Assembly: GCA_029168955.1 (NCBI GenBank)
Contig: JAPDOI010000437.1
Span: 1 to 64,000, forward strand
Length of the DNA: 64,000 nucleotides
Direction: 5' to 3'
Origin: Aplectana chamaeleonis
Lineage: Eukaryota > Nematoda > Chromadorea > Rhabditida > Cosmocercidae
This document shows positions 13,471 to 23,417 of the stretch, piece by piece. The notes under the pieces were generated by a model. The model made no database searches. It saw nothing but the letters and a program-made list of their open reading frames with translations, and had not been told where the DNA came from. The stretch's first letter is position 1, and each line of letters begins with the position of its first letter. The translations under genes were made by a program, and so were the position numbers.

Positions 13471-13544
13471 GCCACAATCACGAGTATTAGAGAAGTATTG
13501 ACCGAGTACGCATAATCGAACCCCCTTTCGCGGCACCACCAACT

Positions 13545-13588
13545 TTCTTGACCTTTTTTGTATAGTATTATACAAAAAAGGTCAAGAA
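13545..13588. repeat. perfect 44-bp hairpin, copy 1
   Basis: A 20-base arm TTCTTGACCTTTTTTGTATA is followed by the loop GTAT and the exact reverse complement of the arm. It is conserved without change in copies 2 and 3, although the surrounding bases differ slightly. It may be a tiny nested foldback insertion. Confidence 0.9.
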
Positions 13589-13654
13589 AAAAATATAAAT
13601 CAAAGCTATGCCAATGTACTTCCACGAAAAGACATATCTTATTATATCATAAGG

Positions 13655-14028
13655 AGGGTTGAGCAACGTTGTGACTGGTCACAACGGGGGGTAGTTGGAA
13701 ATTTCGGAAAAAAATGAGAATTTTGGGAGGAGTCGTAAAATTTTTGGAAAAAAAATAGAATTTTTTCAAACTATATGGTAAGGTAAAATGAGATAGGAAT
13801 AGTCAGTCGCGTGCGAGGTGTATGCATTTTTAACAATATAAAAGCAGATTATTTACAGAGAAGCTGTTTAGAAAATTGACACTTTTATGAAATTGACAAT
13901 TAGACACTAAATAAAGCTTTAAAAATTTTGGTCCCAGGGACGTGAAATTCTGGAATTTTTTTTTGAAAAACAGGAAAATAGGGGGTCGTAGTCGTTACAA
14001 AAATCGCCACAACGGCCTGCTCAAGCCT
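13655..14028. repeat. foldback module A, copy 1
   Basis: The left arm begins AGGGTTGAGCA (13655-13665) and is followed by a CGTTGTGAC segment. The right arm CGCCACAACGG...TGCTCAAGCCT ends at 14028. The arms pair over about 20 bases with a 2-base bulge. Immediately inside the left arm is an 8-bp-arm palindrome GTTGTGACTGGTCACAAC. The middle is AT-rich and unrecognised. Confidence 0.6.
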
Positions 14029-14152
14029 AATCATAAGAATATTCAAGCCAACATTTATCACTGTCTATGAGTAGTTGTTAAACGATACGATTAAAGTCTC
14101 TTGATTTCTTAAACAATATCTACTAACAATATCGGAATTTCTCATCAGATTG

Positions 14153-14336
14153 GGGTGCTATCTAAGCGAGGGGGCACTTTTGTATCGCACCTGGCCACGC
14201 CCATTTTTCCGTGCTGCAATCCTGATTTTGGCAGGCGAGGGAAGCCCCGGGTGACGCTCAGATTTAGTGCGGCACGGTAAAATGGGCGGGGCCAAGTGCA
14301 TATAGTCATAGCGGTTTCCCACCGCTAAGAGCATCC
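14153..14336. repeat. foldback module B, copy 1
   Basis: The outer arms GGGTGCTATCTAAGCG and CGCTAAGAGCATCC enclose inner arms of about 31 bp (14187-14217 and 14269-14299). The inner arms contain GGCCACGCCCATTTT and AAAATGGGCGGGGCC. A small hairpin TAGCGGTTTCCCACCGCTA (14309-14327) lies between the inner and outer right arms. The outer right arm has lost TA relative to copies 2 and 3. Confidence 0.75.
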
Positions 14337-14393
14337 AGTTTGGTTGGTGACATTTCACCTCTGGACCGCAAAATTGGACATGTGCCGGAGACT

Positions 14394-14542
14394 TAACATC
14401 GGCATGGATCCTGAAGAGACTTCGCGTTCCCTATTGGAGGTTGGCGCAAACTCGGTGTATCTATGTTTTAGCATATGGCACCAAGTTTGCGCCAACCGTC
14501 AACAGTGAACGAGAAGTCTCCTCCGGATCCATGCCGATGTTA
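14394..14542. repeat. foldback module C, copy 1
   Basis: This 149-bp imperfect palindrome has arms beginning TAACATCGGCATGGATCC and ending GGATCCATGCCGATGTTA. Pairing continues inward through GAGACTTC/GAAGTCTC and GTTGGCGCAAACT/AGTTTGCGCCAAC to a loop of roughly 20 bases near 14457-14479. A transcript would form a long hairpin. It resembles a small foldback transposon lodged inside the larger element. Confidence 0.85.
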
Positions 14543-14560
14543 GCTTCCTATTTTTCTGGA

Positions 14561-14799
14561 ATTATTCGTTTATTCGGCCGAATATTCGAATATTGGGCAG
14601 CTCGAATATTCGAATAAACGAATTATTCGAAAATTGACTTTCGAATATTCGAATAAACGAATTATTCGAAAGAATTGACTCATGCGAATATTCGAATAAA
14701 CGAATTATTCGAGAAATTGACTTTTCCGAATAATCGAATTATTCGAATATTTGATTATTCGTTTATTCGGCCGAATATTCGTTTTCCGAATATTCGTTG
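14561..14799 (+). repeat. right subterminal CGAATATTCG array, copy 1
   Basis: Three units of the same 42-bp type seen at the left end are present in the same direct orientation (CGAATATTCGAATAAACG). They are flanked by inverted pieces ATTATTCGTTTATTCGGCC at both edges of this stretch. The spacing is less regular than at the left end. Confidence 0.85.
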
Positions 14800-14809
14800 A
14801 CATACTCTA

Positions 14810-16456
14810 CTGCACCCGTCCCACGCTTTCGTGCACACTCCTTCTATGGTCCTGCACACTCCTACTGAGGTCCTGCACATTCTACGACGTCCTGCACACC
14901 CCTACTGCGGTCCTGCACAGGTTCCATGATGTCCTGCACACTCCGGCTAAGGTCCTGCGCCCTTCTACTGAGGTCCTGCACACATTCTACGACGTCCTGC
15001 TCACCGGTACTGGGCTCCTGCACAGGTCCCATGATGTCGTGCACACTCCTACTGAGGCCCTGCACAACCCCTACTGGGGTCCTGCACAGGTCCCATGATG
15101 TCTTGCACACTCCTACTAAGGTCCTGCACACTCCTACTGAGGTCCTGCACACATTCTACGACGTCCTGCACACCCCTACTGGGGTCCTGCACAGGTCCCA
15201 TAATGTCCTGCACACTCCTACTGAGGTCGTGCACACCCCTACTGGGGTCCTGCACAGGTCCCATGATGTCCTGCACACTCCTACTAAGGTCCTGCACACA
15301 TTCCATGATGTCCTGCACACCCCTAGTGGGGTCCTGCACACGTTCTATGATGTCCTGCACACTTTTACTAAGGTCCTACACACATTCCATGACGTCCTGC
15401 TCATCCCCACTGGGGTCCTGCACACGCCTCATGATGTCCTGCACACTACTACTGATGTCCTGCACACATTCCATGAAGTCCTGCTCATCCTTACAGGGGT
15501 ATTGCACACGTTTCATGATGTCCTGCACACTCCTACTAAGGTCCTGCACACATTCCATGATGTCCTGCACACCCCTACTGGGGTCCTGCACACGTTCTAT
15601 GATGTCCTGCCCGCTCCTACTAAGATCCTGCACACGTTCCATGATGTCCTGCGCACCCCTACTGAGGTCCTGCACACCCCTACTGGGGTCCTGCACAGGT
15701 CCCATGATGTCCTGCACACTCCTACTAAGGTCCTGCACACTCCTACTGAGGTCCTGCACACATTCTTCGACGTCCTGCACACCCCTACTGGGATCCTGCA
15801 CAAGTTCCTTGATGTTCTGCACACTCCTACTGAGGTCTTGCACCACCCGTACTGGGGTCCTGCACAGGTCCCGTGATGTCCTGCACACTCCTACTGGGTT
15901 CTTGCACACATTCTTCGACGTCCTGCCCACCCCTACTCGGATCCTGCACAAGTTCCTTGATGTCCTGCACACTCCTACTGAGGTCTTGCACCACCCGTAC
16001 TGGGGTCCTGCACAGGTCCCATGATGTCCTGCACACTCCTACTGAGTTCTTGCACACATTCTACGACGTCCTGCACACCCGTACTGGGGTCCTGCACAGG
16101 TCCCATGATGTCGTGCACACTCCTACTAAGGTCCTGCACACTCCTACTGAGGTTCTGCACACATTCTACGACGTCCTGCACACCCCTACTGGGGTGCTGC
16201 ACAGGTTCCATGATGTCCTGCCCGCTCCTACTAAGATCCTGCACACGTTCCATGATGTCCTGCGCACCCCTACTGAGGTCCTGCACAAGTTCCTTGATGT
16301 TCTGCGCACTCCTACTGAGGTCCTGCACACCCCTACTGGGGTCCTGCACAGGTCCCATGATGTCCTGCACACTCCTACTAAGGTCCTGCACACTCCTACT
16401 GAGGTCCTGCACACATTATACGACGTCCTGCACACCCCTACTGGGGTACTGCACAG
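14810..16456 (+). repeat. satellite segment between element copies 1 and 2
   Basis: The segment is 1,647 bp of plus-oriented 21-bp monomers. The first 200 bp are clearly more diverged than the matching stretch after copy 2, with changes such as CACCCGTCCCACGCTTTCGTG in place of the usual monomers and CCGGCTAAGG, GCGCCCTTCT and CACCGGTACT further in. From about 15.05 kb it is nearly identical to 18385-19500. It carries the doublet of 22-bp monomers at 15837 and 15985. Confidence 0.93.
16449..16456 (+). repeat. left target site duplication, element copy 2
   Basis: CTGCACAG is exactly repeated at 18142-18149 on the other side of the element, and both copies are part of satellite monomers. Confidence 0.9.
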
Positions 16457-16484
16457 TAGAGTATATCAAACGAATAAAAATTTT

Positions 16485-16786
16485 CGAATATTCGAATAAA
16501 CGAATTATTCGAAAAATTGACTTCTTCGAATATTCGAATAAACGAATTATTCGAAAAATTGACTTCTTCGAATATTCGAATAAACGAATTATTCGAAAAA
16601 TCGAATTGTCCGAATATTCGAATAAACGAATTATTCGAAAATTTGAGTTATCCGAATATTCGAATAAGCGAATTATTCGAAAATTTGACTTTTCGAATAA
16701 TCGAATAAATGAATTATTCGAAAATTTGACTTTTCCGAATAATCGAATTATTCGAATGGTTCGAATACGAATAATTCGAATATCCG
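16485..16786 (+). repeat. left subterminal 42-bp array, copy 2
   Basis: The array has the same units and spacing as in copy 1, shifted by exactly 3,316 bp with no visible length change. Confidence 0.9.
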
Positions 16787-16860
16787 GCCACAATCACGAG
16801 TATTAGAGAAGTATTGACCGAGTACGCATAATCGAACCCCCTTTCGCGGCACCACCAACT

Positions 16861-16904
16861 TTCTTGACCTTTTTTGTATAGTATTATACAAAAAAGGTCA
16901 AGAA
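16861..16904. repeat. perfect 44-bp hairpin, copy 2
   Basis: Both 20-base arms and the GTAT loop are identical to copy 1. Confidence 0.9.
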
Positions 16905-16970
16905 AAAAATATAAATCAAAGCTATGCCAATGTACTTCCACGAAAAGACATATCTTATTATATCATAAGG

Positions 16971-17354
16971 AGGGTTGAGCAACGTAGTGACTGGTCACAA
17001 CGGGGGGTAGTTGGAAATTTCGGAAAAAAATGAGAATTTTGGGAGGAGTCGTAAAATTTTTGGAAAAAAAATAGAATTTTTTCAAACTATATGGTAAGGT
17101 AAAATGAGATAGGAATAGTCAGTCGCGTGCGAGGTGTATGCATTTTTAACAATATAAAAGCAGATTATTTACAGAGAAGCTGTTTAGAAAATTGACACTT
17201 TTTTTATGAAATTGACAATTAGACACTAAATAAAGCTTTAAAAATTTTGGTCCCAGGGGACGTGAAATTCTGGAATTTTTTTTTTGAAAAACAGGAAAAT
17301 AGGGGGGGGGGTCGTAGTCGTTACAAAAATCGCCACAACGGCCTGCTCAACCCT
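16971..17354. repeat. foldback module A, copy 2
   Basis: The arms AGGGTTGAGCA and TGCTCAACCCT are exact complements here, whereas copy 1 carries a G in the right arm. The extra length compared with copy 1 lies in T and G runs. Confidence 0.6.
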
Positions 17355-17478
17355 AATCATAAGAATATTCAAGCCAACATTTATCACTGTCTATGAGTAG
17401 TTGTTAAACGATACGATTAAAGTCTCTTGATTTCTTAAACAATATCTACTAACAATATCGGAATTTCTCATCAGATTG

Positions 17479-17667
17479 GGGTGCTATCTAAGCGAGGGGG
17501 GGGCACTTTTGTATCGCACCTGGCCACGCCCATTTTTCCGTGCTGCAATCCTGATTTTGGCAGGCGAGGAAAGCCCCGGGTGATGCTCAAATTTAGTGCG
17601 GCACGGTAAAATGGGCGGGGCCAAGTGCATCTAGCCATAGCGGTTTCCCACCGCTAAGATAGCACCC
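17479..17667. repeat. foldback module B, copy 2
   Basis: The outer arms GGGTGCTATCTAAGCG and CGCTAAGATAGCACCC pair at 15 of 16 positions. The inner CACGCCCATTTT-type arms are as in copy 1. Confidence 0.8.
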
Positions 17668-17724
17668 AGTTTGGTTGGTGACATTTCACCTCTGGACCGC
17701 AAAAATGGACATGTGCCGGAGACT

Positions 17725-17873
17725 TAACATCGGCATGGATCCTGAAGAGACTTCGCGTTCCCTATTGGAGGTTGGCGCAAACTCGGTGTACCTATGTTTT
17801 AGCATATGGCACCAAGTTTGCGCCAACCGTCAACAGTGAACGCGAAGTCTCCTCCGGATCCATGCCGATGTTA
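17725..17873. repeat. foldback module C, copy 2
   Basis: This 149-bp palindrome is the same as in copy 1. Here the inner arm reads GAACGCGAAGTCTC, which pairs better with GAGACTTCGCGTTC than copy 1's GAACGAGAAG. Confidence 0.85.
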
Positions 17874-17891
17874 GCTTCCTATTTTTCTGGA

Positions 17892-18131
17892 ATTATTCGT
17901 TTATTCGGCCGAATATTCGAATATTGGGCAGCTCGAATATTCGAATAAACGAATTATTCGAAAAATTGACTTTCCCGAATATTCGAATAAACGAATTATT
18001 CGAAAATTGACTCATGCGAATATTCGAATAAACGAATTATTCGAGAAATTGACTTTTCCGAATAATCGAATTATTCGAATATTCGATTATTCGTTTATTC
18101 GGCCGAATATTCGTTTTCCGAATATTCGTTG
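17892..18131 (+). repeat. right subterminal CGAATATTCG array, copy 2
   Basis: The layout is as in copy 1, with one unit differing by a few bases (TTGACTTTCCCG). Confidence 0.85.
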
Positions 18132-18141
18132 ACATACTCTA

Positions 18142-19791
18142 CTGCACAGGTCCCATGATTTCCTGCACACTCCTACTAAGGTCCTGCACACTCCTACTGA
18201 GGTCCTGCACACATTCTACGACGTCCTGCACACCCCTACTGCGGTCCTGCACAGGTTCCATGATGTCCTGCACACTCCTACTAAGGTGCTGCACACTCCT
18301 ACTGAGGTCCTGCACACATTCTACGACGTCCTGCACACCCGTACTGGGGTCCTGCACAGGTCCCATGATGTCGTGCACACTCCTACTGAGGCCCTGCACA
18401 ACCCCTACTGGGGTCCTGCACAGGTCCCATGATGTCTTGCACACTCCTACTAAGGTCCTGCACACTCCTACTGAGGTCCTGCACACATTCTACGACGTCC
18501 TGCACACCCCTACTGGGGTCCTGCACAGGTCCCATAATGTCCTGCACACTCCTACTGAGGTCGTGCACACCCCTACTGGGGTCCTGCACAGGTCCCATGA
18601 TGTCCTGCACACTCCTACTAAGGTCCTGCACACATTCCATGATGTCCTGCACACCCCTAGTGGGGTCCTGCACACGTTCTATGATGTCCTGCACACTTTT
18701 ACTAAGGTCCTACACACATTCCATGACGTCCTGCTCATCCCCACTGGGGTCCTGCACACGCCTCATGATGTCCTGCACACTACTACTGATGTCCTGCACA
18801 CATTCCATGAAGTCCTGCTCATCCTTACAGGGGTATTGCACACGTTTCATGATGTCCTGCACACTCCTACTAAGGTCCTGCACACATTCCATGATGTCCT
18901 GCACACCCCTACTGGGGTCCTGCACACGTTCTATGATGTCCTGCCCGCTCCTACTAAGATCCTGCACACGTTCCATGATGTCCTGCGCACCCCTACTGAG
19001 GTCCTGCACACCCCTACTGGGGTCCTGCACAGGTCCCATGATGTCCTGCACACTCCTACTAAGGTCCTGCACACTCCTACTGAGGTCCTGCACACATTCT
19101 TCGACGTCCTGCACACCCCTACTGGGATCCTGCACAAGTTCCTTGATGTTCTGCACACTCCTACTGAGGTCTTGCACCACCTGTACTGGGGTCCTGCACA
19201 GGTCCCGTGATGTCCCTGCACACTCCTACTGGGTTCTTGCACACATTCTTCGACGTCCTGCCCACCCCTACTCGGATCCTGCACAAGTTCCTTGATGTCC
19301 TGCACACTCCTACTGAGGTCTTGCACCACCCGTACTGGGGTCCTGCACAGGTCCCATGATGTCCTGCACACTCCTACTGAGTTCTTGCACACATTCTACG
19401 ACGTCCTGCACACCCGTACTGGGGTCCTGCACAGGTCCCATGATGTCCTGCACACTCCTACTAAGGTCCTGCACACTCCTACTGAGTTCTTGCACACATT
19501 CTACGACGTCCTGCACACCCGTACTGGGGTCCTGCACAGGTCCCATGATGTCGTGCACACTCCTACTAAGGTCCTGCACACGTTCCATGATGTCCTGCGC
19601 ACCCCTACTGAGGTTCTGCACAAGTTCCTTGATGTTCTGCGCACTCCTACTGAGGTCCTGCACACCCCTACTGGGGTCCTGCACAGGTCCCATGATGTCC
19701 TGCACACTCCTACTAAGGTCCTGCACACTCCTACTGAGGTCCTGCACACATTATACGACGTCCTGCACACCCCTACTGGGGTACTGCACAG
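18142..19791 (+). repeat. satellite segment between element copies 2 and 3
   Basis: The segment is 1,650 bp of plus-oriented monomers and starts with the right CTGCACAG duplication. It is near-identical to 14810-16456 apart from the diverged start of the latter and one exchange near 19440-19570, where a 126-bp block ending in GAGTTCTTGCAC is doubled and another block is missing. An extra C at about 19214 breaks one reading register. Confidence 0.94.
19784..19791 (+). repeat. left target site duplication, element copy 3
   Basis: CTGCACAG is exactly matched at 21467-21474. Confidence 0.9.
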
Positions 19792-19819
19792 TAGAGTATA
19801 TCAAACGAATAAAAATTTT

Positions 19820-20120
19820 CGAATATTCGAATAAACGAATTATTCGAAAAATTGACTTCTTCGAATATTCGAATAAACGAATTATTCGAAAAATTGACTT
19901 CTTCGAATATTCGAATAAACGAATTATTCGAAAAATCGAATTGTCCGAATATTCGAATAAACGAATTATTCGAAAATTTGAGTTATCCGAATATTCGAAT
20001 AAGCGAATTATTCGAAAATTTGACTTTCGAATAATCGAATAAATGAATTATTCGAAAATTTGACTTTTCCGAATAATCGAATTATTCGAATGGTTCGAAT
20101 ACGAATAATTCGAATATCCG
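19820..20120 (+). repeat. left subterminal 42-bp array, copy 3
   Basis: The array has the same unit starts as copies 1 and 2, with a 2-base loss in the sixth unit (GACTTTCGAATAATCG). Confidence 0.9.
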
Positions 20121-20193
20121 GCCACAATCACGAGTATTAGAGAAGTATTGACCGAGTACGCATAATCGAACCCCTTTCGCGGCACCACTGTCT

Positions 20194-20237
20194 TTCTTGA
20201 CCTTTTTTGTATAGTATTATACAAAAAAGGTCAAGAA
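20194..20237. repeat. perfect 44-bp hairpin, copy 3
   Basis: The arms and loop are identical to the other two copies. Confidence 0.9.
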
Positions 20238-20303
20238 AAAAATATAAATCAAAGCTATGCCAATGTACTTCCACGAAAAGACATATCTTATTATATCATA
20301 AGG

Positions 20304-20678
20304 AGGGTTGAGCAACGTAGTGACTGGTCACAACGGGGGTAGTTGGAAATTTCGGAAAAAATGAGAATTTTGGGAGGAGTCGTAAAATTTTTGGAAAAAA
20401 AATAGAATTTTTTCAAACTATATGGTAAGGTAAAATGAGATAGGAATAGTCAGTCGCGTGCGAGGTGTATGCATTTTTAACAATATAAAAGCAGATTATT
20501 CACAGAGAAGCTGTTTAGAAAATTGACACTTTTTTATGAAATTGACAATTAGACACTAAATAAAGCTTTAAAAATTTTGGTCCCAGGGGTCGTGAAATTC
20601 TGGATTTTTTTTTGAAAAACAGGAAAATAGGGGGGTCGTAGTCGCTACAAAAATCGCCACAACGGCCTGCTCAACCCT
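20304..20678. repeat. foldback module A, copy 3
   Basis: The arms AGGGTTGAGCA and TGCTCAACCCT are present. The interior is AT-rich with shortened A, G and T runs compared with copy 2. Confidence 0.6.
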
Positions 20679-20812
20679 AATCATAAGAATATTCATGCCA
20701 ACATTTATCACTGTCTATGAGTAGTTGTTAAACGATACGATTAAAGTCTCTTGATTTCTTAAACAATATATACTAACAATATCGGAATTTCTCATCAGAT
20801 TGGGGTGCTATT

Positions 20813-20991
20813 TAAGCGAGGGGGGGGCACTTTTGTATCGCACCTGGCCACGCCCATTTTTCCGTGCTGCAATCCTGATTTTGGCAGGCGAGGAAAGCCC
20901 CGGGTGATGCTCAAATTTAGTGCGGCACGGTAAAATGGGCGGGGCCAAGTGCATCTAGCCATAGCGGTTTCCCACCGCTAAGATAGCACCC
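20813..20991. repeat. foldback module B, copy 3
   Basis: The arms are as in copy 2, but the left outer arm carries a C-to-T change (GGGTGCTATTTAAGCG) that weakens pairing. Confidence 0.8.
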
Positions 20992-21048
20992 AGTTTGGTT
21001 GGTGACATTTCACCTCTGGACCGCAAAAATGGACATGTGCCGGAGACT

Positions 21049-21197
21049 TAACATCGGCATGGATCCTGAAGAGACTTCGCGTTCCCTATTGGAGGTTGGC
21101 GCAAACTCGGTGTACCTATGTTTTAGCATATGGCACCAAGTTTGCGCCAACCGTCAACAGTGAACGCGAAGTCTCCTCCGGATCCATGCCGATGTTA
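21049..21197. repeat. foldback module C, copy 3
   Basis: The same 149-bp imperfect palindrome as in copy 2 is present, with no difference that I could see. Confidence 0.85.
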
Positions 21198-21215
21198 GCT
21201 TCCTATTTTTCTGGA

Positions 21216-21456
21216 ATTATTCGTTTATTCGGCCGAATATTCGAATATTGGGCAGCTCGAATATTCGAATAAACGAATTATTCGAAAAATTGACTTTCCC
21301 GAATATTCGAATAAACGAATTATTCGAAAAATTGACTCATGCGAATATTCGAATAAACGAATTATTCGAGAAATTGACTTTTCCGAATAATCGAATTATT
21401 CGAATATTCGATTATTCGTTTATTCGGCCGAATATTCGTTTTCCGAATATTCGTTG
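21216..21456 (+). repeat. right subterminal CGAATATTCG array, copy 3
   Basis: The array has the same unit order as copies 1 and 2. The middle unit keeps the full AAAAATTGAC spacer that is shortened in copy 2. Confidence 0.85.
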
Positions 21457-21485
21457 ACATACTCTACTGCACAGGTCCCATGATT

Positions 21486-23417
21486 TCCTGCACACTCCTA
21501 CTAAGGTCCTGCACACTCCTACTGAGGTCCTGCACACATTCTACGACGTCCTGCACACCCCTACTGCGGTCCTGCACAGGTTCCATGATGTCCTGCACAC
21601 TCCTACTAAGGTGCTGCACACTCCTACTGAGGTCCTGCACACATTCTACGACGTCCTGCACACCCGTACTGGGGTCCTGCACAGGTCCCATGATGTCGTG
21701 CACACTCCTACTAAGGTCCTGCACACTCCTACTGAGGTCCTGCACACATTCTACGACGTCCTGCACACCCCTACTAGGGTCCTGCACAGGTCCCATAGTG
21801 TCCTGCACACTCCCACTGAGGTCCTGCACACCCCTACTGGGGTCCTGGACAGATCCCACGATGTCCTGCACACTCCTACTAAGGTCATGCACACATTCTA
21901 CGACGTCCTGCACACCCCTACTGGGGTACTGCACAGGTCCCATGATGTCCTGCCCGCTCCTACTAAGATCCTGCACACATTCTACGACGTCCTGCACACC
22001 CCTACTGGGGTACTGCACAGGTCCCATGATGTCCTGCACACTCCTACCAAGGTCCTGCACACTCCTACTAAGGTCCTGCACACTCCTACTAAGGTTCTGC
22101 ACACATTCTACGACGTCCTGCACACCCCTACTGGGGTACTGCACAGGTCCCATGATGTCCTGCCCGCTCCTACTAAGATCCTGCACACATTCCATGAAGT
22201 CCTGCTCATCCTTACAGGGGTATTGCACACGTTTCATGATGTCCTGCACACTCCTACTAAGGTCCTGCACACATTCCTTGATGTCCTGCGCACCCCTACT
22301 GAGGTCCTGCACAGGTCCCATAATGTCCTGCACACCCCTACCGGGGTCCTGCACAGGTTCCATGATGTCCTACCCGCTCCTACTAAGATCCTGCACACGT
22401 TCCATTATGTCCTGCGCACCCCTACTGAGGTCATGCACAGGTCCCATAATGTCCTGCACACTCCTACTAAGGTCCTGCACACTCCTACTGAGGTCCTGCA
22501 CACATTCTACGACGTCCTGCACACCCCTACTGCGGTCCTGCACAGGTTCCATGATGTCCTGCACACTCCTACTAAGGTGCTGCACACTCCTACTGAGGTC
22601 CTGCACACATTCTACGACGTCCTGCACACCCGTACTGGGGTCCTGCACAGGTCCCATGATGTCGTGCACACTCCTACTAAGGTCCTGCACACTCCTACTG
22701 AGGTCCTGCACACATTCTACGACGTCCTGCACACCCCTACTAGGGTCCTGCACAGGTCCCATAGTGTCCTGCACACTCCCACTGAGGTCCTGCACACCCC
22801 TACTGGGGTCCTGGACAGATCCCACGATGTCCTGCACACTCCTACTAAGGTCATGCACACATTCTACGACGTCCTGCACACCCCTACTGGGGTACTGCAC
22901 AGGTCCCATGATGTCCTGCCCGCTCCTACTAAGATCCTGCACACATTCTACGACGTCCTGCACACCCCTACTGGGGTACTGCACAGGTCCCATGATGTCC
23001 TGCACACTCCTACCAAGGTCCTGCACACTCCTACTAAGGTCCTGCACACTCCTACTAAGGTTCTGCACACATTCTACGACGTCCTGCACACCCCTACTGG
23101 GGTACTGCACAGGTCCCATGATGTCCTGCCCGCTCCTACTAAGATCCTGCACACATTCCATGAAGTCCTGCTCATCCTTACAGGGGTATTGCACACGTTT
23201 CATGATGTCCTGCACACTCCTACTAAGGTCCTGCACACATTCCTTGATGTCCTGCGCACCCCTACTGAGGTCCTGCACAGGTCCCATAATGTCCTGCACA
23301 CCCCTACCGGGGTCCTGCACAGGTTCCATGATGTCCTACCCGCTCCTACTAAGATCCTGCACACGTTCCATTATGTCCTGCGCACCCCTACTGAGGTCAT
23401 GCACAGGTCCCATAATG
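21486..23417 (+). repeat. 966-bp tandem duplication
   Basis: Two adjacent copies of 966 bp (46 monomers), about 21486-22451 and 22452-23417, share the same rare variants. These include CCCATAGTGTCC followed by ACTCCCACTGAGG (near 21790 and 22756) and the AAGGTGCTG monomer at 21608 and 22574. I see no difference between the copies in the parts I compared. The junction follows a monomer boundary, as expected from unequal exchange. Confidence 0.85.

Larger units (their letters stand above)
13141..14809 (+). mobile_element. non-autonomous hAT-like DNA transposon, copy 1
   Basis: The 1,669-bp element starts TAGAGTATATCAAACGAATA and its right end, reverse-complemented, starts TAGAGTATGTCAACGAATA, giving terminal inverted repeats of about 19-20 bp with two differences. 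The 8-bp target duplications flank exactly TAGAG and CTCTA. An 8-bp duplication, a TAGAG-type end and the nTnnnnAn target pattern (cTgcacAg) are known traits of Ac-like hAT elements. No transposase is encoded; only short meaningless frames are present. Inside, in order, are a 42-bp repeat array (13169-13470), a perfect 44-bp hairpin (13545-13588), a foldback of about 374 bp (13655-14028), a foldback of about 185 bp (14153-14336), a 149-bp foldback (14394-14542) and a second 42-bp-type array (14561-14799). The stretch 13666-14017 is AT-rich with A and T runs and holds nothing I recognise. Assignment to hAT is by termini only; P, Merlin or another 8-bp-duplicating superfamily is less likely. Confidence 0.75.
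16457..18141 (+). mobile_element. non-autonomous hAT-like DNA transposon, copy 2
   Basis: This 1,685-bp copy has the same ends and internal order as the first and is flanked by perfect CTGCACAG duplications. It differs from copy 1 mainly in homopolymer lengths (for example a longer G run before CACTTTTGTATCG) and some substitutions (GTAGTGAC for GTTGTGAC, CTCAACCC for CTCAAGCC, TGATGCTCAAATTT for TGACGCTCAGATTT). It shares these states with copy 3, so copies 2 and 3 are the closer pair. No transposase frame is present. Confidence 0.75.
19792..21466 (+). mobile_element. non-autonomous hAT-like DNA transposon, copy 3
   Basis: This 1,675-bp copy has intact TAGAG and CTCTA ends, perfect 8-bp duplications and the same internal modules. 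Private changes include CACTGTC for CACCAAC before the 44-bp hairpin, GTCGCTAC for GTCGTTAC and CTATTTAAGCG in foldback B. No transposase is present. It is the last copy; the next 42.5 kb has none. Confidence 0.75.

Noticed and set aside
13100..13477. A minus-strand frame of 125 codons rich in RIIRLFEYS repeats
   Set aside because: It is the translation of the 42-bp subterminal transposon array (also a multiple of three), continued into satellite.
13545..13588. Rho-independent terminator at the perfect hairpin
   Set aside because: The stem is AT-rich without a GC core and lies in a transposon in eukaryotic DNA. No gene ends nearby.
13398..13625. A 75-codon minus-strand frame, also intact in copy 2, as a small gene
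   Set aside because: It spans the 44-bp hairpin and part of the 42-bp array. Its preservation is explained by the recent duplication of the whole element, and no family is recognisable.
14158..14358. A 66-codon minus-strand frame inside the element as a transposase remnant
   Set aside because: It runs through the foldback arms of module B, shows no resemblance to a hAT transposase that I can recognise, and the G-run length changes in copies 2 and 3 disrupt it.
13141..21466. Three independent transposon insertions into a preferred target
   Set aside because: Identical position in the higher-order unit, the same orientation, shared linked satellite variants and a nearly constant 3.3-kb spacing fit duplication of one insertion far better.
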